This document shows, in pieces, positions 1-14,179 of a stretch of 64,000 bases of DNA. The notes under the pieces are model-generated. The model was not told the origin of the DNA and made no database searches. It saw only the letters and a program-made list of their open reading frames with translations. Both the position numbers and the translations under genes were made by a program. Numbering within the stretch: the stretch's first letter is position 1; the number at the start of each line of letters is the position of its first letter. Source of the stretch: Chromobotia macracanthus (taxonomy: Eukaryota; Chordata; Actinopteri; Cypriniformes; Botiidae). The DNA lies in contig JAZGTH010000002.1 of assembly GCA_036877525.1 (NCBI GenBank), forward strand, positions 5,564,501 through 5,628,500. The letters run 5' to 3'.

Positions 1-858
1 TGTATAAGTTATATAAGTAGGATTTTTACACTAATTATAATGTTGTGGGATCTTGTAGTATTTTTAGTAGTCTTAGGAATTGGACAAGTTTTACTCTTTC
101 CAGCTTTTTTGTGTCACAGGAAATCACATTATCCAATCTAACCTCATATCAACATGGGTTTCTTGCATTATTAGGTTTGTATGATTAGGCTGTGATAGCC
201 ATCAGCATTGTGTTGTACATGTAAACTGACGCACTGGACTGTAGGTGAAACAGGCACAGAGCTACTGTTGAGCAACCTGTATAATTTGAAACAGGTCCCA
301 CAGTTCTGGCCACTGCTTAGGCCTGCAGGCATGTGCATGCACCAGCATAAATCATTACTGCTGCTGGAGACTGAGCCAGATGTGCTGGGTTACAGCATGA
401 CGCAACTGCTTGACAACTGCTCTGTGAAGAAGATAAAGCTGTTGATTTAAACCAGAAGATGTTTGATCAGGGAAAACTGAGCCCTCAGTCTTGTGAAGTC
501 CTGGCCCATTGTGATCTTTCTGGCTTTTCATCTTGCCTTCCAGAAGACTAGTTTGAGCTGTTTGAGGTTAAGTGAGGCCATGATAAAACTACAAAATTCA
601 TCTTGTAAAGTGAGCTAAATGTGAATATTCTTTATTTGTTTTGTATATGTTCATTTTTAATCATTTGCCACCATACAGAGGCAAATTCCAACATCATGTC
701 AGCAAGTTTTGCACTGACAGGCATCATTCACATTGTCTTTTTGAAGCTGTACATGTCAAGATTGTTAATACAATTCAGAGATTTGCAACACAAACATGAG
801 ATTGCTGGAATGTGAGATTCCATTTAAATAGAACCAGGTTTTGGTTAATGCTTAAATA
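1..858. other. intergenic, no gene seen
   Basis: This is AT-rich unique-looking sequence downstream of gfra2. Open frames at 208-450 and 621-815 show no recognisable domain, codon bias or splice context. I see no RNA gene. Confidence 0.5.
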
Positions 859-860
859 TA

Positions 861-1480
861 CAGTACTGTGCAAAAGCCTTAGGCCCATTAGTATTTTCAC
901 ACCCAAAAAATGGTTTTAATTAAGTTATTTATATCTTTTGTTTAAAGCTACAGTGCTATGAAAAGTTTTAGCCACTTGTTTAAAAATTCTGTAAAGTGGG
1001 GACGCTTTAAAAAATAATGTCATAAATAGATTTTATTTATCCATTTATCAAACTTCTAATAACTAAATCAGATAAATATTTTGTGTGAACACCCTTTGGT
1101 TAAAACCTCTTTTGACCTTGGTAAACATGCACATAGCTTTTCAGGTAGCTTTGCAGGCAGGTTTCTTCATGTGTCTTGGAGACGCTGTCACAGTTCTTCT
1201 GGATTTAGTCGGTCGCAGTTTTTTCTGTTGGTTCATAATGTAATCACAGACAGACTCTGTGAGATTGTGAGATCAGATCTCTCTGTGGAGCACTGACTGT
1301 TGTCAGTCTCCTTGTGCATACAAAAATCTTACTGGATTATTACAATTAATGGCAAAACGAATGTTTGGAAATGTATTCTTATAATTCCTACTGACACTAC
1401 AACAAGAGATATAAATAATTGCTTAAAACCATTTTTGGGTAAGAAAATACTAATGTGCCTAAGGTTTTTGCACAGTACTG
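861..1480. mobile_element. Tc1/mariner-type MITE, 620 bp with TIRs and TA target site
   Basis: The left end cagtactgtgcaaaagcctt (from 861) and the right end read in reverse complement (from 1480) form terminal inverted repeats of about 40 bp with few mismatches, both continuing into ...attagtattttc. TA flanks both ends (859-860 and 1481-1482), as expected for Tc1/mariner insertion. The interior has phrases such as 'tgtgaacaccctttg' and 'cacagacagactctgtgagattgtgagatc'. I associate these with antisense remnants of fish mariner transposases, but no usable transposase frame is left. The element is therefore non-autonomous. Confidence 0.85.
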
Positions 1481-1482
1481 TA

Positions 1483-4400
1483 CATGCACACACACAAACA
1501 CAGCTGCCCAAACACAAAAATAAACACACTCTCCTACAGAAACCTTTTCTAAAGCTGCTCCCCACTAGCATATTTGAAGGAGGGGTTACAGCTAGCACAT
1601 CAATCATAAAACTCAATGCACAGCTAGTGGTGCCTCAGTGGAATCAGACATCTCCTCACATCTTCCACACACAAACACATACACAGACTGAGATGCTTTG
1701 AGGTCACAGGCAACAAAAAGTTCCAAATGTTTTAATAAGACCACTTGTACTTGATAGAACTTAAATTAAAGAAATTAAATTAAAAAATAAAACAGTAAAG
1801 CATACATAGTACACAGTCACCAGACACAAACCTCATGTTTCATTGTATCCCATTCAAATCTCCATCAAATCCATCATGCATTGCTCCGATAACAGTTTTC
1901 AGCATTCAGCTTTAATAGAACACTTTATTATAGTCACGTAACAAAATGCATGTTTTATACAGACTCCTTGTCAGATCCAAATTTGCTTTTTTAAGATTCC
2001 TGGTCGCCCACCATTATATGCTGATGTGCCGATCTAAATGTGTTCTAGTGTCCCTTTGTAGGTTTTTTTTTGTTTGTATATTTCTCTTTGTAAACATACT
2101 CTAAACAGACATTTTCGATGCAAATCTATAATTATAATAAACAGAGTCCACTAGCCAAGGCAAAATATGTTCCTAATCTGAGATCACAATAATGCGTTTC
2201 TACGTATGTCATTCTCTGCGGTCTGGTAGCAACAATCACTGACGCACATTTTATTGATGGCCGTCTGGTGAAGAGCAATGGGTCAGAACAGCCATGCATT
2301 TAAACTGAAGTCATTAATCTACTTGTGTGATGAAAAGGAATGCTGCACAGTTTGTCATCAGAACCCTTCAATGAATTCTAAATGGATTCTATATAGTCCA
2401 CCTAAGCAGGGGCATAACAATGAGTTTAGCATTAATGCAGACTGTTGTTTGTAATCGCTCCTAATGCATAAGTGAAGTCACTACTGCAGTCAATGTGAAC
2501 AGTTGCAACCAGTCTGGAGTCACTTTATTATTTATTTCTGTGAAATACTATTTGAGATTACAAACCATGCAGGGCTGTAAAACTCAAGCACCCTGGAATC
2601 AAGACTAGATTAATATTTATTATTACAGGTCAGTATCCGACACACTCTGGCCTCATTATAAATCAGGACACACCTCAAAAGCTTTTTTGGATTTAAATGA
2701 GAGTAACCCAAACAGGTGTTTCTGTCAATGCTATACTTCTGCTGACACAGTTGCCTTGCCAACAAAATAAGGTAGTTTACCTGTCACAAACAAATTCCAC
2801 CCTTTCAAGTTCACTTTATCAAGTTTTATGCATTTTTTTTATTTATTTTGAACTTTGAAAGCATTTTGTCCAGTTTGGTTCTGAAAGTTGAGAGCTTTGC
2901 TTTTCCTCCATTTCTATGACAAATTGCGGAACGCTGCCAGTTTTCCAAACCATGTGCATGCGTACGATAACAGACACTTAAAAAAAACATTCTATTTTAT
3001 CCCCAGACTTGGGTTTTGAAGTTTCTGCACATCTGCTACACCTTTTTCTGTCTTATTTGAATTGAATTTCATTGCATGAACAAAGAAGTACCGTGTCAGC
3101 ACTCCTAATTATGTGGATTTTTGAACGAGATTTCATGCTCTAGCGATTGCACATGCTATCAGCCACTGTACGCAGTTTGTTAATACACAAAGTATGGTAC
3201 ATTTGTGAGCTTATTTTGTCTTCTTTCTAATTTGTTTGATCAAATTCTGAAGTAACAGTTTCTAGTGAAAATTAGTCGGGTAAAATTACTGCACATTGAC
3301 TAGCTGATGGACTTATTCTACAGCGCCGCTCTGTACATTTGTGATTAATTAGAAGAGTAATTAAAGTTTAAATTGAACCCCTGAGGGAACTGTGTTCCCA
3401 GGCTCCATTGTCACTTCATTCCCATGTCTGAATCACCAGAAAGGTTATCCTGCCGTTTAATCCCTGTGATCCCATTTGGGAAATGGTCTAGGAACCTGGT
3501 GAGAGTCTTTGAATTCAGCTTAGACAGAACATACCTAATTACATGCTTATGAGAGTAGGGATTTGCCATTTCATAATTGTAGAGTTCAACAAGAAATAAG
3601 AGACAATATGAGACAGACTTACCATGGTGGTATGCGAGTATGCTAATTGTCTTATAATTGGGATCTATTGCAGGCCTTGTGTATAATGTTTCTGACTAGA
3701 ATTAAAAATGGAAAATGTTTCCTTTGATCTGAACAAATAATACAACTTATGCAAAGCATTTGTAATTACAATAGTTCTTAGTGTGCTGTTTAAAACCACA
3801 TCAATTTTCATCACTGTTTTAATTATGATCTGTGTCTTTTCCTAAAATCAATTGTCATATTCTTTTATTTATGTTTTTAAACAGCATCTCTTAGATGTTT
3901 AAAGGGAATCGTGATGGAGAGAATTTCATTAGCACGGTCCTTTATCCTGTCAACCTTTTCATGCTTATTTGATGTTGACCTTTTCTGGCATATTACACGA
4001 AATGATTTGCAATCATTAAAGGAAGTTCTTTATGTAACATTTCTGGTCCTTCTCAGTTAAAAGATGGGGAAGGAGAAATGAGTAAAAGAAACAGGCTTGT
4101 CCTTTGTATTGGCTCCTTTTCTTTGAAAAAATGTAGCTGTATGAAAACATTCTCCTCAGAGCGTATAAGTTGCCTTAGGCTGATGGACCTTACCTTTAAT
4201 TCACTGGCATTTGAGGAGAACTTTGAGGTACATTTATTCAGATGAGATTTTTCTTTTTATCTAGAGGCAATCTTCGTGTTCCTTTTTCTCTTTTCATCTT
4301 CCTTTATACCCTGCTCTTTGAAAATGCCTATATATTGAGGAAATAGGAAAATTAGTTGGGAATTTAAGGGTAATGCAAATTTTGAAAGGAGGATTTAAAA

Positions 4401-7400
4401 AATAAATAAGGTTGTGGGTTCGAATCCCAGGGATTGAGTAAGCCGTTGTCAAAAAAGTGCTTCCTAAGACTTCTAATTATGCATGAGGTTTCTGATTGTG
4501 TCGTTGTTAAGAAAGTGTAAAAGTTCTGTAATTGGTATTGCCATCAGTGTAATCAATAAGAAGTGCTGAGGGAGGATTACCACTTTAATGTGCATAGAAA
4601 GAGTGTGAAGACCACAGCAATTTATCAGCAATTAATGACCTGGATGAAAACAAGTCTTCTCTCTCAACACATTCACCCTGCATCTTTTCACTCCTATTAA
4701 GAGCAATCAGACACTTCTTCATCCTACAGTATTACTTACAGTAATCATAACATGCACAGCATATATCAATAAATCATGTGTGTGGGCTCCTTCAGACCAC
4801 CATCAGGGCTGCAGTTTCTGAAAGGGAGGAACTGTTAGCTCCTTTTAATACAAACCTCTAATAAACAAGCAATTATCTAGCCAAACATATTGTTTGCCAA
4901 CATGATGTTCTTTATACCCACAATGGTCAAATCATTTGCATATACATTTGTTGGTGTATTTTGGGTTTTGTCAGAATCAACATGAATCTGCCCTCGAAAA
5001 TGCATTAACGTTCATAATTTGTCAGACACAGACTGGCACTCTTTATCTCAAGGAGAGAGACATTCAGAATTGAAATCGAAGTGTTCTGTCTGGTCTGCCA
5101 CCTGTGCAGAGTTGTTGCCAAGATGCTATCTATTTCCTAGGAAACAGGCCAGAATAGTGAAACACTGGGTAGCAGCCACCAGGTTAGACCAGAGAGGTAT
5201 GTAGTTCCTGAAACTCATTCTTAAAAGGCCGTTGACAGGTTAGGCGGAAGAATACGCAAAGACCTGGAGAATTATTGAAGCACTCATAGGTGGTTTTGCT
5301 GGTCTTGCCGCCGAATGAGCCTTTTTTTGAAAAACACAGAATTATACATACTGCACAGTAAAGACACACTGTGTGCTTTTACTCACAAACCAAAGTGCCA
5401 TGGTCTCTGCAACAGTGTTGATAATCACAAAAACTTCAATTTGCTATTGGTTTTAGCTACATTACTATGGGAAAATAAGAGAAGGTAAAATATGTACACA
5501 TACAGTATGCACACAGAAAATGCAGAATGAATGCAGCTTGTTACAGTATAAAACTGCACTATATACTGATTGCACATGTTTAGTAAGTGCAACTTAGTGT
5601 AATACAAAGTCATTTAAGTGCACTCCAGTATAACAGCAGGCAGCAAATAAACCAAGATCATAGCTAGCACCTCAACATTTATCATCAAGCCCCAGGAAGC
5701 AATTATGGTGGCATAGATTGGCCTGACAGCAGGATTCCATAAAATGTTCAGCCTTTGGAGGTGATTATGCTGTGAAAGTGGTTGAGGAACACTGGTGCCA
5801 GTGCACTAAGAGATAGACTCAAATTTACTGTTGGAGAACAGCATCGTGGCAAACAAAGGTTTTTAAACTACCAAGATCCCTTTGTCCTCATCACCAGCCT
5901 CTCAGGTGATTAGAGGAACTAGAAAGCAGTTTGTGAATTCAGTACATGATAGCAACATGTTAAACACAAGGGCACATTGCTGTGTTCTGTAGAATGGCAC
6001 TCAAGGTTGGGCATCTAAAGTAGTGATTGTTGGCAGTATAATATAAGGGTTTTTATTATAACCAGTTAATTTATAATGTTATTTGTTATATACGTTTATT
6101 CAGGCTGTTTTGGAGCAAATCCAAACAGATTTTATTTTTGTGCTTTCATTGGCATAAGAAAGCAAAGCGATCTCGGCTCCATCTTGTTTTGTTTGATTGT
6201 GACGTATAATTGACTGTAACACTTTCAGTTCGGAAGTGGGGAATTTCAGCTCAAATGTTCCAGCCAGCAGCTTCATCTTGCCTGCAGTATAAGGCTGAGT
6301 ATTAACCTTGCTCACAGTTCTGATCTGTTGTCTATTTTGTGCTATTAGAAATAATTAGTGCTATGGGAGTGATTAGGGTTATGGAAACCTTCAGCGATTT
6401 GTATGACAGTGAGATTTTATAAGCCTCTTAGCCAAAACATGCTGGAGTTTGTGATTCAGTGACAGTTTTATTTCTATGTTTATTTGTATGAGAAAACATA
6501 GATTTGGAAAAAATAAAGAACCAAATACAAAAGAATTGTATTTATTTATAGGACAATTACAGTTTATTTTTTAAAAAAAGGAATAAAAAGTGCATTACTT
6601 AAATGTTTATATCAACATACAAATGGCCTGATTCTCAAGTCATTCTCTGCTGTTATCTCTTCATTTGTTTCCCTTGGGTGTGAATGTGACAGTCTGATTG
6701 GTTGGATGTGTGCGGTTTCCTGACACTCTCTTACATCAGTTGTTCCATTGTTATTGCAGAGCCCTCAAACAGCAAGACTCCTCAAATACTTAAACATGAC
6801 AGTTCTTAGATTTGGGTCTCAAACACATTTAAATAGGGCACATTGCTTTTGTGAAATCACAAGAAATCTGTCCTTTAAAGCAAAATCATGAACAGAATGC
6901 ATTAGAATCTGAATTAAAAACATTGACACCCTAATTACTAGATTACTGTTGTCTGTGACAATCAACCCATTTGTGTAAAACATAGCTTTATTTTGGAGAC
7001 CACTCAACAATCTAAATGCTACATCTTAATTTCTATAGAAAACTTGTCTCAAACAATCAGAAAGTTTGCTATAAATCTGTGAATTTATTTTCATTCCCAA
7101 ATAGTTTGAAATCTATTAGACCCAACAAATTCCTTCTTGTTATCACCCAAGATGTTTTTATCTTTTTTTATAGTATCGTTCTGATATATTTCAAGTCTTT
7201 TGTGCTCCTATCTACTGCACAAACCTAGCACAGGTAATATATTCCACCTTCTATTCTGTCTGTCTGGTTTATAAGAGTAGAAATAAAGACCCTGTGTCAC
7301 AAGGGGCGAATGTTGTGTCATATTTGACTGTTTTTTGTCTGTATTGTGCTGTCACCTGTAAATAGGTTGACAGGAGTGTTTTTTATCATCGTGTTTCCTT

Positions 7401-10400
7401 CCTCCTGTCAATCACTTTTCAGAGCCATTGATGATTGTGTCTTTATATTGCACAAGCAAGACTCGTTTATAATGAATGAGTTTATAATTACATTATAATT
7501 ATAATTACAGTATTTTCTTCTTTCTCACCCATTCAAATTTTGTTTCTGATTTCTCATTTATTACATCAGTTACCACAACAGATTTTTTAAAAAGCACAGA
7601 TGATACTATAGTACTGATATGTACCATGATATTAAATGATTATCATATTCATTATATTATATTCATTAATGATTATCATATTCATATACCATTATATTTA
7701 CACTGTACTTAAAGGTTTTTCAAAGAATACTATGGCACACATAATGGTGATTGTCATTTAAATAATAATTAAGTAGCTTGATTATTATAGGTTGACAAAG
7801 GTGATGGTACATGTTCACAGTGCATAGTATTGTATTACCATGGTGTTTTTTTTTTTGAAAGAGAACATGAATTTTTCAAATGATGCAAAAACATTGCAGA
7901 TTTTTTTAAATATAGTTTATGTAATATTTGAGGAGTGAAAGGATGTTCCCCATCATTTTGTGACTTTAAAGAAACATAGTTATTTTGGTTTTAATCATCG
8001 CTCAGTCCCTGTTCTGAATCCACCAAACACTCTCATAACTCTGCCGCTTTTCAAGCAGCTGATAAGAAAAGCTCCAGACGCTGTACTGTATTTTACTGCA
8101 GAAATCATTTACCTTAAATGTACTCATATGGAAAAGCTGAGTCACCTAACATCTTCAGAGCAGAACTTTTATGAGAATTAAAGTTTTGCTAGGAAGTATT
8201 TTGCTTCTTTCAGCCTTCAGCAATAGCCATTAAATAATGACCAACAGCTTTCAATATTAACCAACTTTTTGCAGAGTAAAAAATGATGTTAATGTTAATA
8301 ATGTTTCTTTAATTCTTGCATTTACTATTGCCTTCTTTCTCGTGTTCTCTTTCATTTATTTTATTTTTTATAGTGATTATATACACATGTATGCATGCAT
8401 AGTTACGCCCAGACATTTGGCTTTGACCTGTTGGATATTTATTGCACTGCAAAATCGTTCATTGTGTAGGTCTTAAGAAGAGTTGAATAAGAAGAGTTGA
8501 ATAATCCATATAACTTCAAAGGAAAGTAGGTCAAGGACCAGAGGAACCTTGAACATAGAAGGAAAAACAATGAACCTTTACAATTTACACCAGTTTTTTA
8601 AACAGATCTGTGATTGATTAACCAACAGTCTTGCATAATACTGACATCCAATTATATAAATGCTGTTAATATACACTTTCAAATTCTGTAGGTTTGGAAG
8701 AAACACTAACTGCTATGATTTGCAGCCCATTAACAGATAATATCCACAGTGTCTCAGCAGTACCTAACAATAGTTAATGATTTTAATTTGCATCATTATT
8801 GGTGCTACATGTGACCTTAGATAATGTACAAAGGCAGGAAGTAACGTTAGTTTAAATTTGGCTTTTAGTGCTGCCATACCCCAGAGCTGTTCCTCGCATG
8901 CTGAGCATGTAGAAAAATCCCCACAGGTCTTCACTCCAAGCATGGGGGGCAGATTTGGGTACGGCATACCTCTAACCCGGAGTTAATGAGCACCCTCCGG
9001 GCTTTTCCCTTCATCGTTCTGAGGTGGTTTCTTTGAGAAACACAGAGGAACGGCTCCATCTCACCCACCAGGAGGAAGCATCGAAGCGTAACACAGGGTT
9101 TATATTCTTGCATGGTTCATGAGGTCATTACTGTGCAGAGCCTGTTGATGTGGTTGTTGAGAATGCAAACATATGCTTGTTAGTATAGCAAAAAGTATAC
9201 AATAGTGAAAGCACTTGATATCAGAAAAAAACAAAGAATTTTTGAAAACGGATAAAAGGGAGAAAAAGGCTGTAAGAAAGAACATGTTTATCATTCGTGA
9301 TCTCATGGGAAAAGTAAAACTATTTTAATATGTGGTTCATTTGATTTTTTTTTAAACAAGCATGAAGGTCCACCCCTAACCTTACCATTACTAGGGCGAA
9401 AGCAGAACACACAAAAGTGTACAAATGATATCATACGAAACAGCCATCATATTGCTAAAACGTAAAATAGTTACGAAATGCCATGAGACTGTTGTTTAAA
9501 TTTGGTTAATACTGACACTGCATGACTTTTCAGTGTTTCATTTGTCTCAGATGTTGAAGTGGATTAGTTCAGGCAATTACTCCTGGTAGGCAGCACCCCA
9601 GTTTTGCTCATTAATTTAGCCTAATTGTCTAAACATATTTAATGGAGGGATGGGGAAGTGAAAAAGTCACTGACTGGAGATCAAATGGGTCACATTAATT
9701 GGTCTTTCCTTTGCCTCCTGTTGCATTGAAGAGCTAAAGAATCATACGCGGAGGTCCTTCTAAAAAACTTCATTACACCGAATGGACAAGATTTTTTACT
9801 GCTGTGCCTCTGTAAGATACAAGAACATGAGGAAATCAAAGAAAAATAAATGCCATTAGATTTTCCTTCTCTTTGAGCAAAAGGAGTAATGGGAAGTTTT
9901 ATCTTTACCCTTATAAATTATTCATTTTATCACCAAAGCTGACTTCCCATACAGTACCAAAGCAACCTTAAATATGCCTTCATAACACATTTCTTTCCTC
10001 CAATAAATATTTATGTAAATTTATGTAAATTGATGTTTTCTTTTTTTGCTGTGGTTTCCTTATCAAAATAATTAAAAATAATTATCAAAATAATCTCTTC
10101 TTTTATAAATGACATGGAACAAAATACAGACTGAACATCCATATCTTCTTTATTAATGGAGCATATATATCATATGCCATGTACTAATGATGTATTTGTT
10201 GTTGTTTCATGACAAGAGTTTGATATGCATCTGAATGAATTTGAATATCATGAAGTATATCATCTGTGATTATCTTTCCCATATCCAATGTAACTGAAAT
10301 GAAATAAATAATTGAATTAATTACATGGTATGCTAATTAAATTAATAGCATTTTAATATTTATTGAGAAAAGCCCCAAAATAAAGATATTTAAGACATTG

Positions 10401-10412
10401 CATTGCTAAGAA
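1483..10412. other. gfra2-downstream intergenic region
   Basis: No supported gene is present. The region contains a short (CA)-rich stretch near 1485-1535, a tRNA-like B box at 4409-4430, a small direct repeat at 7636-7688 (aatgattatcatattcat twice) and a 14-bp tandem repeat at 8471-8500. Patches with balanced composition (about 3360-3700, 5200-5330, 7300-7440 and 8880-9110) look less decayed than their surroundings and could be conserved non-coding elements. That is inference only. Confidence 0.45.
4405..4432 (+). repeat. tRNA-like B-box, probable SINE fragment
   Basis: The segment ggttgtgggttcgaatccca contains an exact RNA polymerase III B box (GGTTCGAATCC) in the context common to the tRNA-derived head of fish SINEs. 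No matching A box or cloverleaf could be found upstream, so it is a fragment and not a tRNA gene. Confidence 0.55.
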
Positions 10413-10800
10413 GGGGTGTAATGATAGTCTAAACCGAACCCAAGAACCATGATGCACCACCTACAATATGTACCGCAGTACTCTCATGGCGCACCAAACA
10501 AATGTAGTATGTAATCAATTTAAGCAGTCTTGATTCGGTTTTTGAGAAAAAAAACATGGAGCAAAACTCTCATCAGGGTAGGACAGGCAATAATTTTGTA
10601 AGGAAGTGCTGTAAATATTGTGACTTTAATCATGGAAATATGCTGACAGGTGTTATTAATGCAGTTGTATTCTGGGTAGCGAATGGTGCAAACTAGGCAT
10701 GTTTTATCCACTACATATCTAAACTGAACACTAAGCACTTCATCTGACCTTTGAAAACACTGTGAGTGACACTTCCATACTAACAAACACACACACATAC
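10413..10800 (+). repeat. dispersed repeat copy 1 (possibly hAT-related)
   Basis: The stretch begins with ggggtgtaatgatagtctaa followed by 'accgaaccc', a start I associate with fish hAT-like elements. Its section 10641-10748 is matched in reverse complement by 14224-14322 at roughly 80 per cent identity by eye, which shows it is a repeat. Outer borders are not defined, and the TE class is a guess. Confidence 0.6.
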
Positions 10801-12999
10801 ACACACAGATAAACAACAAATCTGAATATGGGTTGTGATTTTGTTGCTGCTTGAGTTTAATGGTGCTGTCAAAACTGTGAATGAAACAGTTCATGGCAAT
10901 CCCACCCCCCCGCTGCTCAGACCCTGCTTGATGGCTGCGTTTTTTACCCTGACTTTCACTCAACAGATCTGTTTCTACACTACCACTACCAGCTGCACAG
11001 CTCCACTTTCTGTAATATTTGCATCATTTTCACCAGGTTTATTGTCATATACTAAAACTAGGAGGAAAGACAGAGTAGGCGATTTTTTTTTCTAGAAACA
11101 TTTTTTGTTATGCTGGATGCATATCTCTTCACATGCTGTTACCAAGCACTAAAAAAAACATTTAGATCACTAAGTGATTTTTAATATACTTCTATATAAA
11201 TATATCTTATGAGAAAGGCTCATAAGGACTATAAAATGTTTGTCCAATCATTGCATGTACAAATGCAATTATATGTATGAATGCAATGATAGGATGTCCT
11301 GTGGATGTCACGTTTTGGAGGAGACATGGCTTTGGAAGGAAGGCTTTGAAGAGAGGGTGGGATCTTATGCTTTCAGAGTTAGGTTGTTATTGCTATCCTT
11401 TACAAAATTGCCACTTTATTATCATAGCATTCTCTGAACTAAAATAATATTGGTGGTTAAAATTGGACTGAAATAAAATAACCATTTACAAAAATATTTT
11501 TTGTTGGCATTAAGCACTCATGGCAAAATAATTGGACCCATGGACCACCCATAGTCCAATGACTGACATGCATATAACCACAAATCTGGGAAACTGCTCT
11601 AATCTGGTTGGTTTCTATGGAATTCCCAGCAGCTGGGGTGCACTAGATATAGTGATGAACAGATATGTCTGTGAAATAATACTTTTGTACTTTTCATTTT
11701 TAGAATGAGCATAAAATCTAATTACAAAGTGTATACACAATTTGAGTAAACATTATGTAAACTGATGTGACTTTTATTTATAAGGGATTTGCTTTTGAAT
11801 GTAAATGTAAACTCTTGCAAAGTCATGTTGTCTCCTCAACTGATTCCTCAACTACAACTGCTAAACTAAACTAAAACTAAAATCTACACTAAACTAAACA
11901 ATGTATATCCATTAAAACATTTGAAAACAAGAAGAATCAGTGAATTTCAACACTGCTATCACCTCTGTCTCTCACATTGACAAGAAGTGAGTGGCACCTT
12001 CTAAAAATATCTTACCATCAAAGCCAAGCTCTGTTTTTTATGCCCTGCTCTATGCTGTCTAATAGACAGAAGAAGTCCTTTCTGTGCTTCGCCTCTATAA
12101 TTTACATGTCTGTCCCACTCAACTGTGTGCTGACATCTACATCCAGCACAGCTTCCTGTGTTTTGTCAGGGCTAAGCACTCTGGCATGACATCCCCACCA
12201 AAATGACATTAATTCTGGTATCCAGTTCACATAATGGATAACTGTAGACAGTGAGTGAGTACAAAAAGTGGAAAGCGGCTCAACAGTGGCTCAGTTTACC
12301 AAAGTGATAAACAGAACATTAGTAGCATGTTAGTACATTTTTATCTAATAAGTAGGACATTAAAAAGTAAAAATAGTTTATTATTCATAATCATTCAACT
12401 TCATTGGATCATAGTTTCATAGTTTAACGGACACAAAAGGACACAGAATGAACAATTTTAGTGTATCCTGATTCCCATCATAAATTCCCATGGGAAACCC
12501 ATGGTGATGTTTTTTTACAAGTGATCACATTATTACACATGTGAAATTCATGTGTCTTTCTTTGTAAGAGATTTTTTAGCATGAACTGTCCTTTTAAGAA
12601 CTCGATTTGCAATGTTATCAGAAAACTGGCCAACAGCAGCAGTTGCCATGGAATGCAATTTTTTTGGACCTTATAGCACTATTGCAACCTGTTTTTAGGG
12701 GATGGCTTTGATGTGCACAAACCTCAACTTGGCCTTTGAAATGGATTCGATTTTTTCAGGGCATCCACCTCAACTACCGACCACCCCCCACCCCTCATCA
12801 CACCACATTGTCGTAGGCAAGAGAGCATCACTGATGTGGTGTGTTGTGGATCAGGGGTATGGGGCCACAAAGGGGACAGAGATAAAGTAAATAAAAGGAA
12901 ATGTTGAGTAAGCGAGACATGATAGGGCTTATCTTCTTGTTTCTGCACTAGTTGGGAGACTCCAGTTACACACTGATGCCTCATACATTCTTCTATCTC

Positions 13000-13428
13000 A
13001 CAGAGCTAAAGCTCTGTTGGCATCACTAAAGGAGCTTGTGACACACACTACTCTCGAGGGGTTTAAACGCAAATTAATTATTAACAAATGAGACCGGAAT
13101 GCCCACAGTAAGATAACTGTTGTTCTGTAGATGTCATCTGACATTTTTGTTACAGGTGAAGAACTAAGAAGGACATCTTTCCTTCTTTCCTCTGGCGGTT
13201 AGAAACTGGAGTGGGTGGAATCTTATTCACCCATTTGAATATCTTTCCAACATATATGTATAAAAAACATCCCTGTTCATCCTGTCTCTAGCAGCAGAAT
13301 ACAAAATCCACTTGTAAGTGTAGCTTTGTAGACTTGGCTTTTTGGTTCTTAGGGCAAAATGTTTAATGCTCATGTCTTTTGTAAGTCGCTTTGGATAAAA
13401 GCGTCTGCTAAATGAATAAATGTAAATA
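13000..13428 (+). mobile_element. LINE/SINE 3' fragment with conserved fish tail
   Basis: The last 48 bases (13381-13428, gtaagtcgctttggataaaa then gcgtctgctaaatgaataaatgtaaat) are the widespread 3' tail shared by teleost SINEs and their partner LINEs. Upstream, a short frame around 13003-13090 reads KALLASLKELVTHTTLEGFK before a stop, which may be a coding remnant of an autonomous element. The 5' limit is uncertain. Confidence 0.65.
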
Positions 13429-14179
13429 GAGACCCATGTGGTTCACGCTTGCTAATTTGTACTGTGGGGGTCAAGGGGGCATCCTGCTGCACTGGAGCCT
13501 AAATGCATAGAGCTTATTACAAACTTTTTTTTTACAATGCCATAAGACAGGGTTTTCATTTTAATGTTACATTGCTGGTGGATTAAAGCCAAACACACCA
13601 AAAATGTGTAACTGTAACAGAAAAAGAATGTGTAATGCTAAAATCTAATGGTTAGCTGTTATTTACCTTACTGTACACAGTGACAATTTGTTTTGCATGT
13701 TAGGATGTTATTTTATGAGTAAAAGTATGGCTTAATGCTATATTTTTATATAAAAGATACTTAATATTTGTATTTATTTACATTGAACAAGACATAAATA
13801 TTATATTGTTAAAACTTTTATTTGTTAGTAGAGAAGGTTTATAGCATTATTTTAGTGTTGTGCAGTGTTCTGTGTATTTAACCACTGTGTGTCTAAATAT
13901 GTTTGTTAATACAAGTAGTACAAATAGGTTGGCACATTCAGTTAACAACATATACATTTCTGAATTACTAAATGTACAGGCGACATCATTACATCCCATA
14001 ATGTTTAAAACAGTATTATGGTGATTTTTGGCAAATGTAATTTACAAACATTTTGTCTGTATTGACATTGCTATTGTACACATTGTTATTGTAATATTTT
14101 GAATATCACGTTATTACATGTAACTTATGAATATAATTTAAATAGTAAATTTCAATTGGTGTATCACCAAGCTAGGTTT

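Noticed and set aside
1081..1701. Open frames inside and beside the mariner MITE
   Set aside because: They are repeat-derived or chance. The 1300-1701 frame crosses the element border and continues into CA-rich sequence.
3393..3704. Considered as the last gfra2 exon
   Set aside because: It has no GPI-type tail and a much better terminal exon exists. It is kept only as a separate finding.
4405..4432. Possible tRNA gene
   Set aside because: Only a B box is present. There is no A box or cloverleaf.
10520..10963. 147-codon minus-strand frame
   Set aside because: It lies across a dispersed repeat whose inverted copy at 14224-14322 has no matching frame, and it has no domain resemblance.
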